DNA of 5,982 nucleotides from an uncultured bacterium (lineage in GTDB: Bacteria > Patescibacteriota > Minisyncoccia > Phycocordibacterales > CAIZLB01). Positions 1 to 5,982 of the stretch are shown here, piece by piece. A program made the translations under genes and the position numbers. Position 1 is the stretch's first letter. Every line of letters starts with the position of its first letter. The notes beneath the pieces are model-generated. The model worked only from the letters and a program-made list of their open reading frames with translations, did no database searches and was not told where the DNA came from. The DNA is taken from assembly GCA_903952785.1 (NCBI GenBank), contig CAJBHC010000022.1:1-5982 (forward strand). Direction: 5' to 3'.

Positions 1-25
1 TATTGTTCAATTTCAATCAGGCGTG

Positions 26-190
26 ATGGAGAAGACAAGACTTATATCAAACGTTCTTCTTATTATACTATTAGCGGGTAACTTATACTTCTCTGTACAA
101 TATGTGCAAAATCTAAAAGAATCACAAGCCCCAGCAGTTGATAAAGGTGTACAAGAAGTTCTACAAATTAAAAATGCTAATTTCCTTTAA
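26..190 (+). CDS. Small single-pass membrane protein, unknown function
   Basis: This is a 54-residue frame starting at ATG 26 and ending in TAA at 188-190. The protein begins with a short basic stretch (MEKTR). A hydrophobic segment at about residues 7-27 (core NVLLIILLAGNLYF) follows, and then a polar tail with a QNLKES stretch. The positive residues before the membrane segment suggest a cytoplasmic N-terminus and an external tail. I recognise no family. The start is uncertain. The same frame is open to the window edge (from base 2), so this could be the C-terminal end of a longer protein. In favour of ATG 26, another frame ends in TGA at 24-26 and overlaps the ATG as TGATG, the usual layout of translationally coupled genes. 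No Shine-Dalgarno sequence is visible. A hairpin terminator follows 28 bases after the stop, which fits a real transcription unit ending here, converging on the minus-strand operon. Confidence 0.5.
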   Translation: MEKTRLISNVLLIILLAGNLYFSVQYVQNLKESQAPAVDKGVQEVLQIKNANFL

Positions 191-218
191 TATAGTTACA
201 TATTCTGTATCAATATAT

Positions 219-248
219 CAAAAGCAAACATGAAGGTGTTTGCTTTTG
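219..248. terminator. Bidirectional intrinsic terminator between convergent units
   Basis: A perfect 12-bp inverted repeat (CAAAAGCAAACA / TGTTTGCTTTTG) flanks a six-base loop, TGAAGG on the plus strand. Because the stem begins with an A-run and ends with a T-run, the transcript of either strand carries a hairpin whose 3' arm is U-rich. It lies between the stop of the plus-strand small protein (190) and the stop of the minus-strand MFS gene (279), where a shared terminator is expected. The U-tract is short and lies partly inside the stem, so efficiency may differ between strands. Confidence 0.8.
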
Positions 249-278
249 TGGTCTTTAAATATCGTAATTAATTTATCC

Positions 279-1448
279 TTATGTAAGCTTTGTAGTATAT
301 CTAACTCCCACCAACATTATCAGTGCCAACACTATCCAAAAATATTCCATTCCTACAACGTACATAGAAATACTCGCAATCATAGGTACAACTAAAAAAG
401 ACATGTTTTTTGTCATTCTAAATAAACCAATATAGCCTGCATTTGTTGCTTTAACGTGCTTGAAGAAATAAGTCTCTGTTGAAACCTCGACAATACTTGC
501 TCCAATTCTTGAAACAAATAGAATCACAGACCACAGTACTAAACTCTTTTCTGTTATAAAGGGAATTAAAGCAACAGAAAAAGCCATAATTAAAAATCCA
601 ACTATTAAAACCATTTTTTCATCGTGCTTTGCATCCTCAATCTTGCCAATTGGGATTTGGAAGATGATAAAAGGAAGTAAGGCAATACTCAAAATTATAC
701 CAACCTGCTCCCAATTAAAACCGATGCTTTGTATAAGATAAATTGGCATGTAAATTACCATCCAACAGTAAAAGAAACTAAGTAGGAAGTGGTCAATGAA
801 TACATCGTAAACATTTTTAGAATTAAAGAAGTGCGTAATAGTTTTTTGAATATCAATTTGGGGGTATTCTGGATCTTTGAATTTTCTAAAATTGAGTAAA
901 ATTATAAGAAGGAAGGGGATTAGAAATAGGGCAGACATTAAATAAATCTTCCAATATTCTGTACTTGTTGTTAAAACAAGGCCGACAATAACAGGGGTGA
1001 TAATGGGGGATAGATTATACATAGTAAGGTACATTCCTCTGATGCTTCCTGTATAATTTTCTTCAGTGCTTTGTTCAAGAAATATATCAAGACAATAAAA
1101 AATTATTGGGCTTATTCCTTGCTGTATTATGAAGAATGCAAGTATTGCTGGAACCCATGAAATGGAGGCTATACCAAATAAGACCGCCATCTCCACAGCT
1201 GTTAACATTACAATTAATCTAAAGTTTCCTCTTCTTCTTAAATATTTTGGAACTAAAAGAAACATTGTAATGTTTATTATGGCTCCAACAATGTAGACCA
1301 GAGCCATCTGTGTTGATGTCAAAAAACCAGAAAGAAAGCTAGAGTTTATAAAATAAACCAGATACATGTGAAAAGATAGTAGAAGCACAGAAACAAGAAG
1401 GGTTAGCAAAACATTTAATGTTTTGACTTTATTTACAATTAGATTCAT
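279..1448 (-). CDS. MFS-type transporter, 12 membrane segments, substrate unknown
   Basis: The 389-residue protein is almost entirely hydrophobic. About twelve membrane segments are visible, near residues 12-34, 44-66, 78-95, 98-118, 140-160, 166-186, 213-237, 248-267, 279-297, 302-322, 338-360 and 364-383. The central cytoplasmic loop (about 187-212, with RKFKDPEYP) divides it into two six-helix halves, as in the major facilitator superfamily. The loop between helices 2 and 3 is basic (KYLRRRGNFR, 69-77) and resembles a degenerate MFS motif A. The helix 8-9 loop (GKIEDAKHDEK, 268-278) looks like its second copy. The length is normal for the family. The substrate cannot be read from the sequence; a drug or metabolite exporter is possible. 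The gene is last in the minus-strand series, 20 bases after the rnj stop, and is followed by the terminator hairpin. An out-of-frame ATG lies four bases upstream of the chosen start (ATGCATG). There is no Shine-Dalgarno sequence. Confidence 0.85.
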   Translation of the reverse strand: MNLIVNKVKTLNVLLTLLVSVLLLSFHMYLVYFINSSFLSGFLTSTQMALVYIVGAIINITMFLLVPKYLRRRGNFRLIVMLTAVEMAVLFGIASISWVPAILAFFIIQQGISPIIFYCLDIFLEQSTEENYTGSIRGMYLTMYNLSPIITPVIVGLVLTTSTEYWKIYLMSALFLIPFLLIILLNFRKFKDPEYPQIDIQKTITHFFNSKNVYDVFIDHFLLSFFYCWMVIYMPIYLIQSIGFNWEQVGIILSIALLPFIIFQIPIGKIEDAKHDEKMVLIVGFLIMAFSVALIPFITEKSLVLWSVILFVSRIGASIVEVSTETYFFKHVKATNAGYIGLFRMTKNMSFLVVPMIASISMYVVGMEYFWIVLALIMLVGVRYTTKLT

Positions 1449-1468
1449 GCATCTATTCTAACAGAAAA

Positions 1469-3601
1469 CTAGACACAAATCATCACCGGGATAATGATAG
1501 GTTTCTTTGCTGTTTGTTGGAATAGGAATTTGCCCAATTCTTCTGAGACAACGTCTTTAACATAATCAATATTTATCGGGTGAGACCCTTGAGTTATTTG
1601 CTCGATACAACCCTTAACAAGATATCTTGTCTCTCTTAGGAGCTCTTGTGATTCACGCAAATAGACTGAACCACGGGAGATAATATCAGGAGACTTCTTA
1701 AGTTTTCCAGTTGAGGCGTTAATTAGTGCAATAACAACGAAGATTCCATCTTGTGAAAGGATTTGTCTATCGCGGATAACAACATCTTGAATATCTCCAA
1801 TTGTGAATCCATCAACCATCACAGTGTTGTTCGGTGCCTTAGTTCCAAGTCTTACAATCTTTTGCCCTTCATTTTGAATTTCAATAACAGTTCCATCATC
1901 TGGTACTATTACATTCTCTTTAGGAACACCTAGGTTCTCTGCAAGCTCCGCGTGAAGTCTTAACATGTAGTGGTGTCCGTGAATTGGAATGAAGAACTTT
2001 GGGCGAAGCTTTCTATGTAGCCATTCAATTTCTCCTCTGTTTCCGTGTCCAGTTGAGTGAATATAAACATCGGATGTTCTATAGTGAACAATTCTAGCTC
2101 CAAGTCTTGCGATATTATCCTTAAGCTTTTGAACAGCTTTTTCATTTCCTGGAATAATAGAAGAAGATAGAACGACGGTGTCTCTATCTGTAATTCTAAA
2201 GTTTTTTATACTGTTAGTTGATGCACGCATTAAGAATGCAAATTCATCTCCTTGCGCACCGGTAGCAAGTACTACAATTTTATCTGGTGGATATTGTTCA
2301 ATCTCAGCACCGCTAATTATTGTACCGTGACTTATCTTTAACATCCCAGCTGCAATAGCGATGTCAATGTTGTTCTTCATGCTTCTTCCTTCAATAATCA
2401 ATTTCTTGCCAAATTTCTCACACGCCATAATAACGTGTGCAATACGGTGGAAGTGTGAGGCGAACATTCCCATAATTAATCTTCCTTTTGTTGCTCTAAT
2501 TATTTCCTCCAAGTTTTCATGAACAATATAATCAGGAGTAGAGAAACCTGGGTTTTCAATGTTTGTAGATTCACCCATGAAAAGCAGAACGTTTTTACCG
2601 TCAAACAAATCATAATTCTTCTCCTCTTCTTTTGTTACAACTTCGTTTCTGTGATCTAGCTTGAAGTCTCCAGGGTTCACAATCATTCCATAAGGAGTCT
2701 TTATGATTACACCCATAGAATCTGGAATACTGTGATTAACTCCAAAGAATTCTACACTCATGTTTCCAAGCTTTACTGATTCTCTGTCTCTTTCAACAAT
2801 CTTATAATCAACTGGTGGAAGATGAGGGAATTCTGATTGACGCTTCTTAATCATTAAAGAAGTTAAGTTTCTTGTGTAAAGTGGGGGATTACCAATTCTA
2901 TCCATTATAAATGGAAGACCTCCGATGTGATCCAAGTGACCGTGAGTAATAATTATTGCTCTAATTTTATCCTTTCTCTCTTCTAGGTATTTGGTGTTAG
3001 GAAGAATGTAGTCAATTCCTGGTGTATCAGTATCCTTGAATTTGAAACCAGCATCAATAATTACGATGTCGTTTCCTATCTCAATAAGTGACATGTTCAT
3101 TCCGATCTCCTCAACTCCTCCAAGAGGGATGATTCTTATGTTTTCGCCAACTGGTGGAATGTGTAAACTCTCAGGTGCCTTTTGAACATCTGATGCGTTA
3201 GCAACAGTTCTCTTTGTTGGGTCAGCTTTCTTGTGTCTACTAATCTGAGTTCTTCTCTTTGGGCCTCTTGGTGGCATTCCAGGTCCTTGTTGTGCTGCAT
3301 GTTGTGTAGTGTGTGGACCTTGTAGGCCCTGTTGAGGACCATGGGGTGTTTGATTATTGTTGTAAGGACGAGGTGCTTGAGAAGGCATCTGTGTTCTTAT
3401 TGATGCTGGGCTTGCTGGTCTTACAGGAGATCCTGTTCCAACAGCTCGTTCAATTGCCTTGTCAAAGCTATGATCCTGGTTGTTACTTTGTTCTTGACTT
3501 CTACTGTCTTCAGGTCTATCTGTATTATTAGATGCGTTTATTACCTGTTGAAAAGGTTTAACGATTTGTGGCCTTGAATTGTATGTGTTTCTGTAGTTCA
3601 T
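1469..3601 (-). CDS. rnj: Ribonuclease J with long N-terminal disordered extension
   Basis: RNase J is a metallo-beta-lactamase/beta-CASP nuclease. Family members act as a 5'-3' exonuclease and an endonuclease in mRNA decay and rRNA maturation. The catalytic core starts near residue 152 (IRIIPLGGVEEIGMN). It carries the metal motif HGHLDHIGG (220-228; H220, H222, D224, H225), then H290 in NHSIPDS and D312 in NPGDFKLD. The beta-CASP part includes ASHFHRI (381-387) and EGRSM (404-408). STGHG (516-520) and PIHGHHYML (539-547) complete the active site. The C-terminal domain runs from about 570 to the end, finishing in KKPIIIPVMI as is typical of the family. At 710 residues it is about 150 longer than the usual ~555. 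The excess is residues 1-150: rich in Q, N, P and G to about 112, then basic (GPKRRTQISRHKKADPTKR). The start lies 43 bases after the preceding stop, with no Shine-Dalgarno sequence. Family assignment is firm; the role of the extension is unknown. Confidence 0.97.
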   Translation of the reverse strand: MNYRNTYNSRPQIVKPFQQVINASNNTDRPEDSRSQEQSNNQDHSFDKAIERAVGTGSPVRPASPASIRTQMPSQAPRPYNNNQTPHGPQQGLQGPHTTQHAAQQGPGMPPRGPKRRTQISRHKKADPTKRTVANASDVQKAPESLHIPPVGENIRIIPLGGVEEIGMNMSLIEIGNDIVIIDAGFKFKDTDTPGIDYILPNTKYLEERKDKIRAIIITHGHLDHIGGLPFIMDRIGNPPLYTRNLTSLMIKKRQSEFPHLPPVDYKIVERDRESVKLGNMSVEFFGVNHSIPDSMGVIIKTPYGMIVNPGDFKLDHRNEVVTKEEEKNYDLFDGKNVLLFMGESTNIENPGFSTPDYIVHENLEEIIRATKGRLIMGMFASHFHRIAHVIMACEKFGKKLIIEGRSMKNNIDIAIAAGMLKISHGTIISGAEIEQYPPDKIVVLATGAQGDEFAFLMRASTNSIKNFRITDRDTVVLSSSIIPGNEKAVQKLKDNIARLGARIVHYRTSDVYIHSTGHGNRGEIEWLHRKLRPKFFIPIHGHHYMLRLHAELAENLGVPKENVIVPDDGTVIEIQNEGQKIVRLGTKAPNNTVMVDGFTIGDIQDVVIRDRQILSQDGIFVVIALINASTGKLKKSPDIISRGSVYLRESQELLRETRYLVKGCIEQITQGSHPINIDYVKDVVSEELGKFLFQQTAKKPIIIPVMICV

Positions 3602-3644
3602 GTTTTTATTGTTTATATTTTGATTTGTTTTTTTACCTTTTGTT

Positions 3645-5522
3645 TTAATCGTTCTGTGCTTCCGCTTCCATATTTGTTGTTTCTGTTTTGATTAAGAATC
3701 TCCAAATATTTTCTGTGTCTGTGTACCATTCGTTAATATTTGCAAATCTTTCTGATGAATAATTTAAATTGCCAATCTTTATGTTTTTGGCTCTACCGGA
3801 TGTTAAGTAAATGTAATCTGGAGAGTAAAGGAATATTGCTGGTATGTCTTTGTTTATTTCCGCTTCTATATCTTTGTAAGCCTCTAGTCTTGTGTCATTA
3901 TCCGTACTGCTTCTTGCCGTATCTAGTAGTTTGTCAACTTTAATGTTTGCGTAAAGGGCGATGTTTAGCCCTGGATCATTTCTTTGCGAAGAGTGCCAGA
4001 ATGGATACAAATCCAGATCTCTATTTATAATATTTCCAAAGAGCAAGGCGCTATACTTACGAGGTCTTATAACTTTTTGATTCAAATCCGCTCCATCAAA
4101 TATCTCTATGTCAACTTTTGCCCCAATCTTTGCCCATACTTTTTGAACCTCTATTGCAGTTTCTTTGAGCTCAGGAATGTTTGATGTTGACAGGGTGAAG
4201 GTGAGTTTTTGAGTACTGATTGATTTACCTTTTTTTGTTTCTTTAATCATCAATCCTTCATTGTCCATTTTCCATCCAGCATCAGTTAATATCTTTTTGG
4301 CCACGTCTATGTTTGTCGTATCTGTGTTTATCACTTGTTTATTTTTAATATCATTATTTTTTTCAGATTCAGTTTGTTGATTATATGGAATTGGTCCATT
4401 TGCCGGTGTTGCAAATCCACTGAAGACGTCTTGGATGAGAGTATTTTTATCTATTGCAGTATTTAGTGCTAGTCTCACTTCTTTATTTAACAAAACTGGA
4501 GCCTGACTTTGATTAAAGAAAATTGCAAAAAGTCTTGGTAGGGTTGTTTTAATGGCATGATTTTTATCGTTTGCGATATTTCCTACATTTGCTTTTATTG
4601 CAGTTGCTGGAGTAATTCCACCAAGGCCATCAATTGAACCTTTATTGTATGCGCTTATAACTTCATCTTCGTTCTTATAAAATTTGACAATAAAGTTTTT
4701 GATGAAAGGTTCTCCTTTTGCGTATTTTGAGAAAGACTCAAGAGTGTACGATTGATATAATCCAGAAGAGTCTCTTGAGGAAGATTTAATTTTGTAAGCT
4801 CCGGCACCAATTGGCTCTCTGTTGAATGCGCTTATATCGAAAGCTTCATTCTGAATGTTTGACCAAATATGCTTTGGTAGGATACCGATAGTTAGATTTT
4901 CTATAAACGGTGCATAAGGTTTTTTTAGTATAAATGAAATCTCTGTAGGGCTATCTTTTTGAATCTTTACTCCACTCCAATTTAATGCTTTTGGGCTTTT
5001 GATCTCAGTATCTAACGCTTTTTGTATTGTAAATTCAATATCATTGGTTGTAAGGGGTGAGCCGTCGTGAAAAGTTAAATTATCTTTTAATTTAAAATCA
5101 TAAGTTAAGCCATCTTCTGAAACAGTGTATGATTCAGCAAGTTCAGGAGTTAACTGACCATCGGCGGACGCTTTTAGAAGTCCTGCGTAGATAAGTGAGG
5201 TTAGATCTTTGTCTGCATCTGTGTAGCTTAAAAGGGGATTAATGAATCTAGCGTATCCAACTATGCCTTCAGTATAATTCCCGCCATGCACAGGTTCTGT
5301 GACTGTGAGGGTTTTGTTTAATTCACCTAGTATTGTAAGTCCACTTAATATAAAGACAACCAAGACCACTGAAAATATTATTTTCTCAGTAATGTTAAAA
5401 GCTTTAATTGCTTTTTTGATTATACCTATTGTTCCGGTTCTGCCAGTTGTTTTCAAAAGATTTGGTTTATCAGTTCGATCATCCTCTTCCTTTTGAGAGA
5501 TTTCTTTTGTATTTTCGTTCAT
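3645..5522 (-). CDS. Membrane-anchored family 5 (peptide/nickel-type) solute-binding protein
   Basis: This 625-residue protein has a charged cytoplasmic-type N-terminus (1-46) and one membrane segment at about 47-67 (KIIFSVVLVVFILSGLTIL). The rest is an external SBP_bac_5 domain of the DppA/OppA type. Family marks include LTPELAESYTVSEDGLTYDF (124-143), LTFHDGSPLTTNDIEFTIQ (149-167), PIGAGAYKI (237-245), RLALNTAIDKNTLI (350-363) and FWHSSQRNDPG (508-518). Such proteins bind oligopeptides or similar ligands and pass them to an ABC permease. There is no signal-peptidase II lipobox, so it is probably held by an uncleaved signal anchor. The domain is complete. No permease or ATPase gene lies in the window, so its partner is either distant or absent. 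It follows secG by 128 bases and precedes rnj by 43. The start begins with an A-rich MNENTKE and has no Shine-Dalgarno sequence. The ligand is unknown. Confidence 0.92.
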   Translation of the reverse strand: MNENTKEISQKEEDDRTDKPNLLKTTGRTGTIGIIKKAIKAFNITEKIIFSVVLVVFILSGLTILGELNKTLTVTEPVHGGNYTEGIVGYARFINPLLSYTDADKDLTSLIYAGLLKASADGQLTPELAESYTVSEDGLTYDFKLKDNLTFHDGSPLTTNDIEFTIQKALDTEIKSPKALNWSGVKIQKDSPTEISFILKKPYAPFIENLTIGILPKHIWSNIQNEAFDISAFNREPIGAGAYKIKSSSRDSSGLYQSYTLESFSKYAKGEPFIKNFIVKFYKNEDEVISAYNKGSIDGLGGITPATAIKANVGNIANDKNHAIKTTLPRLFAIFFNQSQAPVLLNKEVRLALNTAIDKNTLIQDVFSGFATPANGPIPYNQQTESEKNNDIKNKQVINTDTTNIDVAKKILTDAGWKMDNEGLMIKETKKGKSISTQKLTFTLSTSNIPELKETAIEVQKVWAKIGAKVDIEIFDGADLNQKVIRPRKYSALLFGNIINRDLDLYPFWHSSQRNDPGLNIALYANIKVDKLLDTARSSTDNDTRLEAYKDIEAEINKDIPAIFLYSPDYIYLTSGRAKNIKIGNLNYSSERFANINEWYTDTENIWRFLIKTETTNMEAEAQND

Positions 5523-5650
5523 TTATGTTTTCGCGTTTTAGATTTTTTCTATAAATTTAAGACAAAACAGGCCAATCCTGAGTTTGTTGAAGAAACAGTA
5601 GAAATTGTGTAAAAAACCTATATCGATCGGAATCCACAGAAGAGCCTTAC

Positions 5651-5881
5651 CTATGCAAGGCGCAGAGCTATAATTGCAGATGCAACAAACAATAGTACGA
5701 GGACAATTGTTGCAGTAAATAGGAATTTTTCAAAACCACGTCTGGTTCTCCAGCTTGAAACAGTGTCACTTCCGCCAAATGCACCTCCTGCGCCAGCTTC
5801 TGAGTGTTGTAACAGTATAAAGACCGTTAGTAAAACGGCTAGCACGATTTGTATAATAGAGAGTATTGAGCGGATATCCAT
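5651..5881 (-). CDS. secG: Preprotein translocase subunit SecG
   Basis: SecG is the small auxiliary subunit of the SecYEG protein-conducting channel in the cytoplasmic membrane and stimulates SecA-driven export. The 76-residue protein has the full family layout. There is a first membrane helix (about 5-24), then the conserved cytoplasmic loop LLQHSEAGAGGAFGGSD (23-39), a basic stretch (WRTRRGFEKFL, 44-54) and a second helix (about 54-73). The length is normal for SecG. The ATG lies 10 bases downstream of a strong -10 box, so the mRNA should have a leader of about four bases and no Shine-Dalgarno sequence. It is the first gene of the minus-strand unit. Its stop codon (TAG) lies within a short hairpin (5644-5661). 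Confidence 0.95.
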   Translation of the reverse strand: MDIRSILSIIQIVLAVLLTVFILLQHSEAGAGGAFGGSDTVSSWRTRRGFEKFLFTATIVLVLLFVASAIIALRLA

Positions 5882-5891
5882 CGTTGGAGAC

Positions 5892-5919
5892 AGTATAGCA
5901 GATATGCAAGAGGAGTCAA
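5892..5919 (-). promoter_or_regulatory. Sigma-70-type promoter of the secG operon, extended -10
   Basis: Read on the minus strand, TTGACT (5919-5914) is followed by a 16-base spacer and TATACT (5897-5892). A TGC just before the -10 makes it an extended -10 element. Each hexamer matches the consensus at five of six positions. The expected start of transcription is near 5885, only about four bases before the secG ATG. This is the best promoter I could find in the window and probably drives all four minus-strand genes. Confidence 0.75.
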
Positions 5920-5923
5920 TAAC

Positions 5924-5974
5924 CTGTATAGTTAACCATATGGGGTGACTGTATAGTTAACCATATGGGGTGAC
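5924..5974. repeat. Exact 25-base tandem repeat, two copies, upstream of the -35 box
   Basis: Bases 5924-5948 and 5949-5973 are identical, and one more base (C5974) matches before the similarity ends. The unit begins CTGTATAGTTAACCATATGG on the plus strand. On the minus strand each copy holds TATGGTTAACTATA (5940-5927 and 5965-5952), an imperfect dyad centred on GTTAAC with six of seven pairs matching. Each copy also contains the perfect palindrome CCATATGG (5936-5943, 5961-5968). Copies are about 2.4 helical turns apart and the nearer one ends four bases from the -35 box. A dimeric regulator's operator pair is the likeliest role. Since 25 is not a multiple of three, a coding repeat is unlikely. 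Confidence 0.9.
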
Positions 5975-5982
5975 ATTCTGGA

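Noticed and set aside
3136..3531. Open frames opposite or alongside the 5' part of rnj (65-72 codons)
   Set aside because: They lie inside the rnj coding region and read as low-complexity translations of the Q/P-rich segment. They have no start signals and no recognisable domain.
3602..3644. TATAAA 10 bases before the rnj ATG, mirroring the secG -10 spacing
   Set aside because: The gap is almost pure A/T on the coding strand and no -35 box lies at a suitable distance, so the match is expected by chance.
3740..5496. Plus-strand frames of about 65 codons antisense to the solute-binding protein gene
   Set aside because: They are antisense shadows. Their Cys/Leu-rich translations mirror the codons of the true gene, and there is no promoter or ribosome-binding signal.
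5548..5575. Possible internal promoter before the solute-binding protein gene (minus strand TTGGCC, 16 bases, TATAGA)
   Set aside because: Both boxes match the consensus poorly (about 3 and 4 of 6), and such matches are common in AT-rich DNA. Kept only as a weak possibility.
5610..5665. tRNA-like look of the secG 3' end and following bases (GCCTT/AAGGC arm, then GGATTCCGATCG)
   Set aside because: The putative anticodon loop has eight bases, there is no GTTCGA-type T-loop, and no acceptor stem pairs. The left part also codes for the SecG C-terminus.
5763..5948. Plus-strand frame of 61 codons antisense to secG and running into the repeat
   Set aside because: It is antisense to a firmly identified secG, crosses the promoter, and has no family resemblance or start signal.
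5924..5974. CRISPR array or transposon end
   Set aside because: The two units are directly adjacent without spacers, and there is no transposase, terminal inverted repeat or cas gene.

Overview
The window looks like a piece of a Candidate Phyla Radiation (Patescibacteria) genome, most likely of the Parcubacteria/Paceibacteria type. The base composition is AT-rich. A secG gene, a membrane-anchored peptide-type solute-binding protein without permease genes beside it, and an RNase J with a long disordered N-terminal extension lie together. No gene start shows a clear Shine-Dalgarno sequence. The lineage call is an inference from gene content and order, not from a marker gene.

Four genes lie head to tail on the minus strand and fill most of the window. 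In transcription order they are secG (5881-5651), a family 5 extracellular solute-binding protein (5522-3645), rnj (3601-1469) and an MFS-type transporter (1448-279). The gaps are 128, 43 and 20 bases. I see no internal terminator, so a single operon is the simplest reading. A strong promoter (TTGACT, 16-base spacer, extended -10 TGC-TATACT) sits just upstream of secG and predicts an mRNA leader of only about four bases. Directly upstream of its -35 box is an exact tandem duplication of a 25-base unit with an internal imperfect dyad, which is a good candidate operator.

At the left edge, the 3' end of a plus-strand unit enters the window. It ends in a small single-pass membrane protein (26-190). 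A perfect 12-bp hairpin with T-rich flanks (219-248) separates it from the converging four-gene unit and probably terminates transcription in both directions.

The genes combine protein export (SecG), a surface-exposed ligand-binding protein anchored in the membrane, RNA maturation and decay (RNase J), and small-molecule transport (MFS). No mobile element, CRISPR array, rRNA or tRNA was recognised. The least ordinary points are the duplicated promoter-proximal repeat, the near-leaderless secG start, the orphan solute-binding protein and the RNase J extension. I do not see evidence for a wholly new multi-gene system here.
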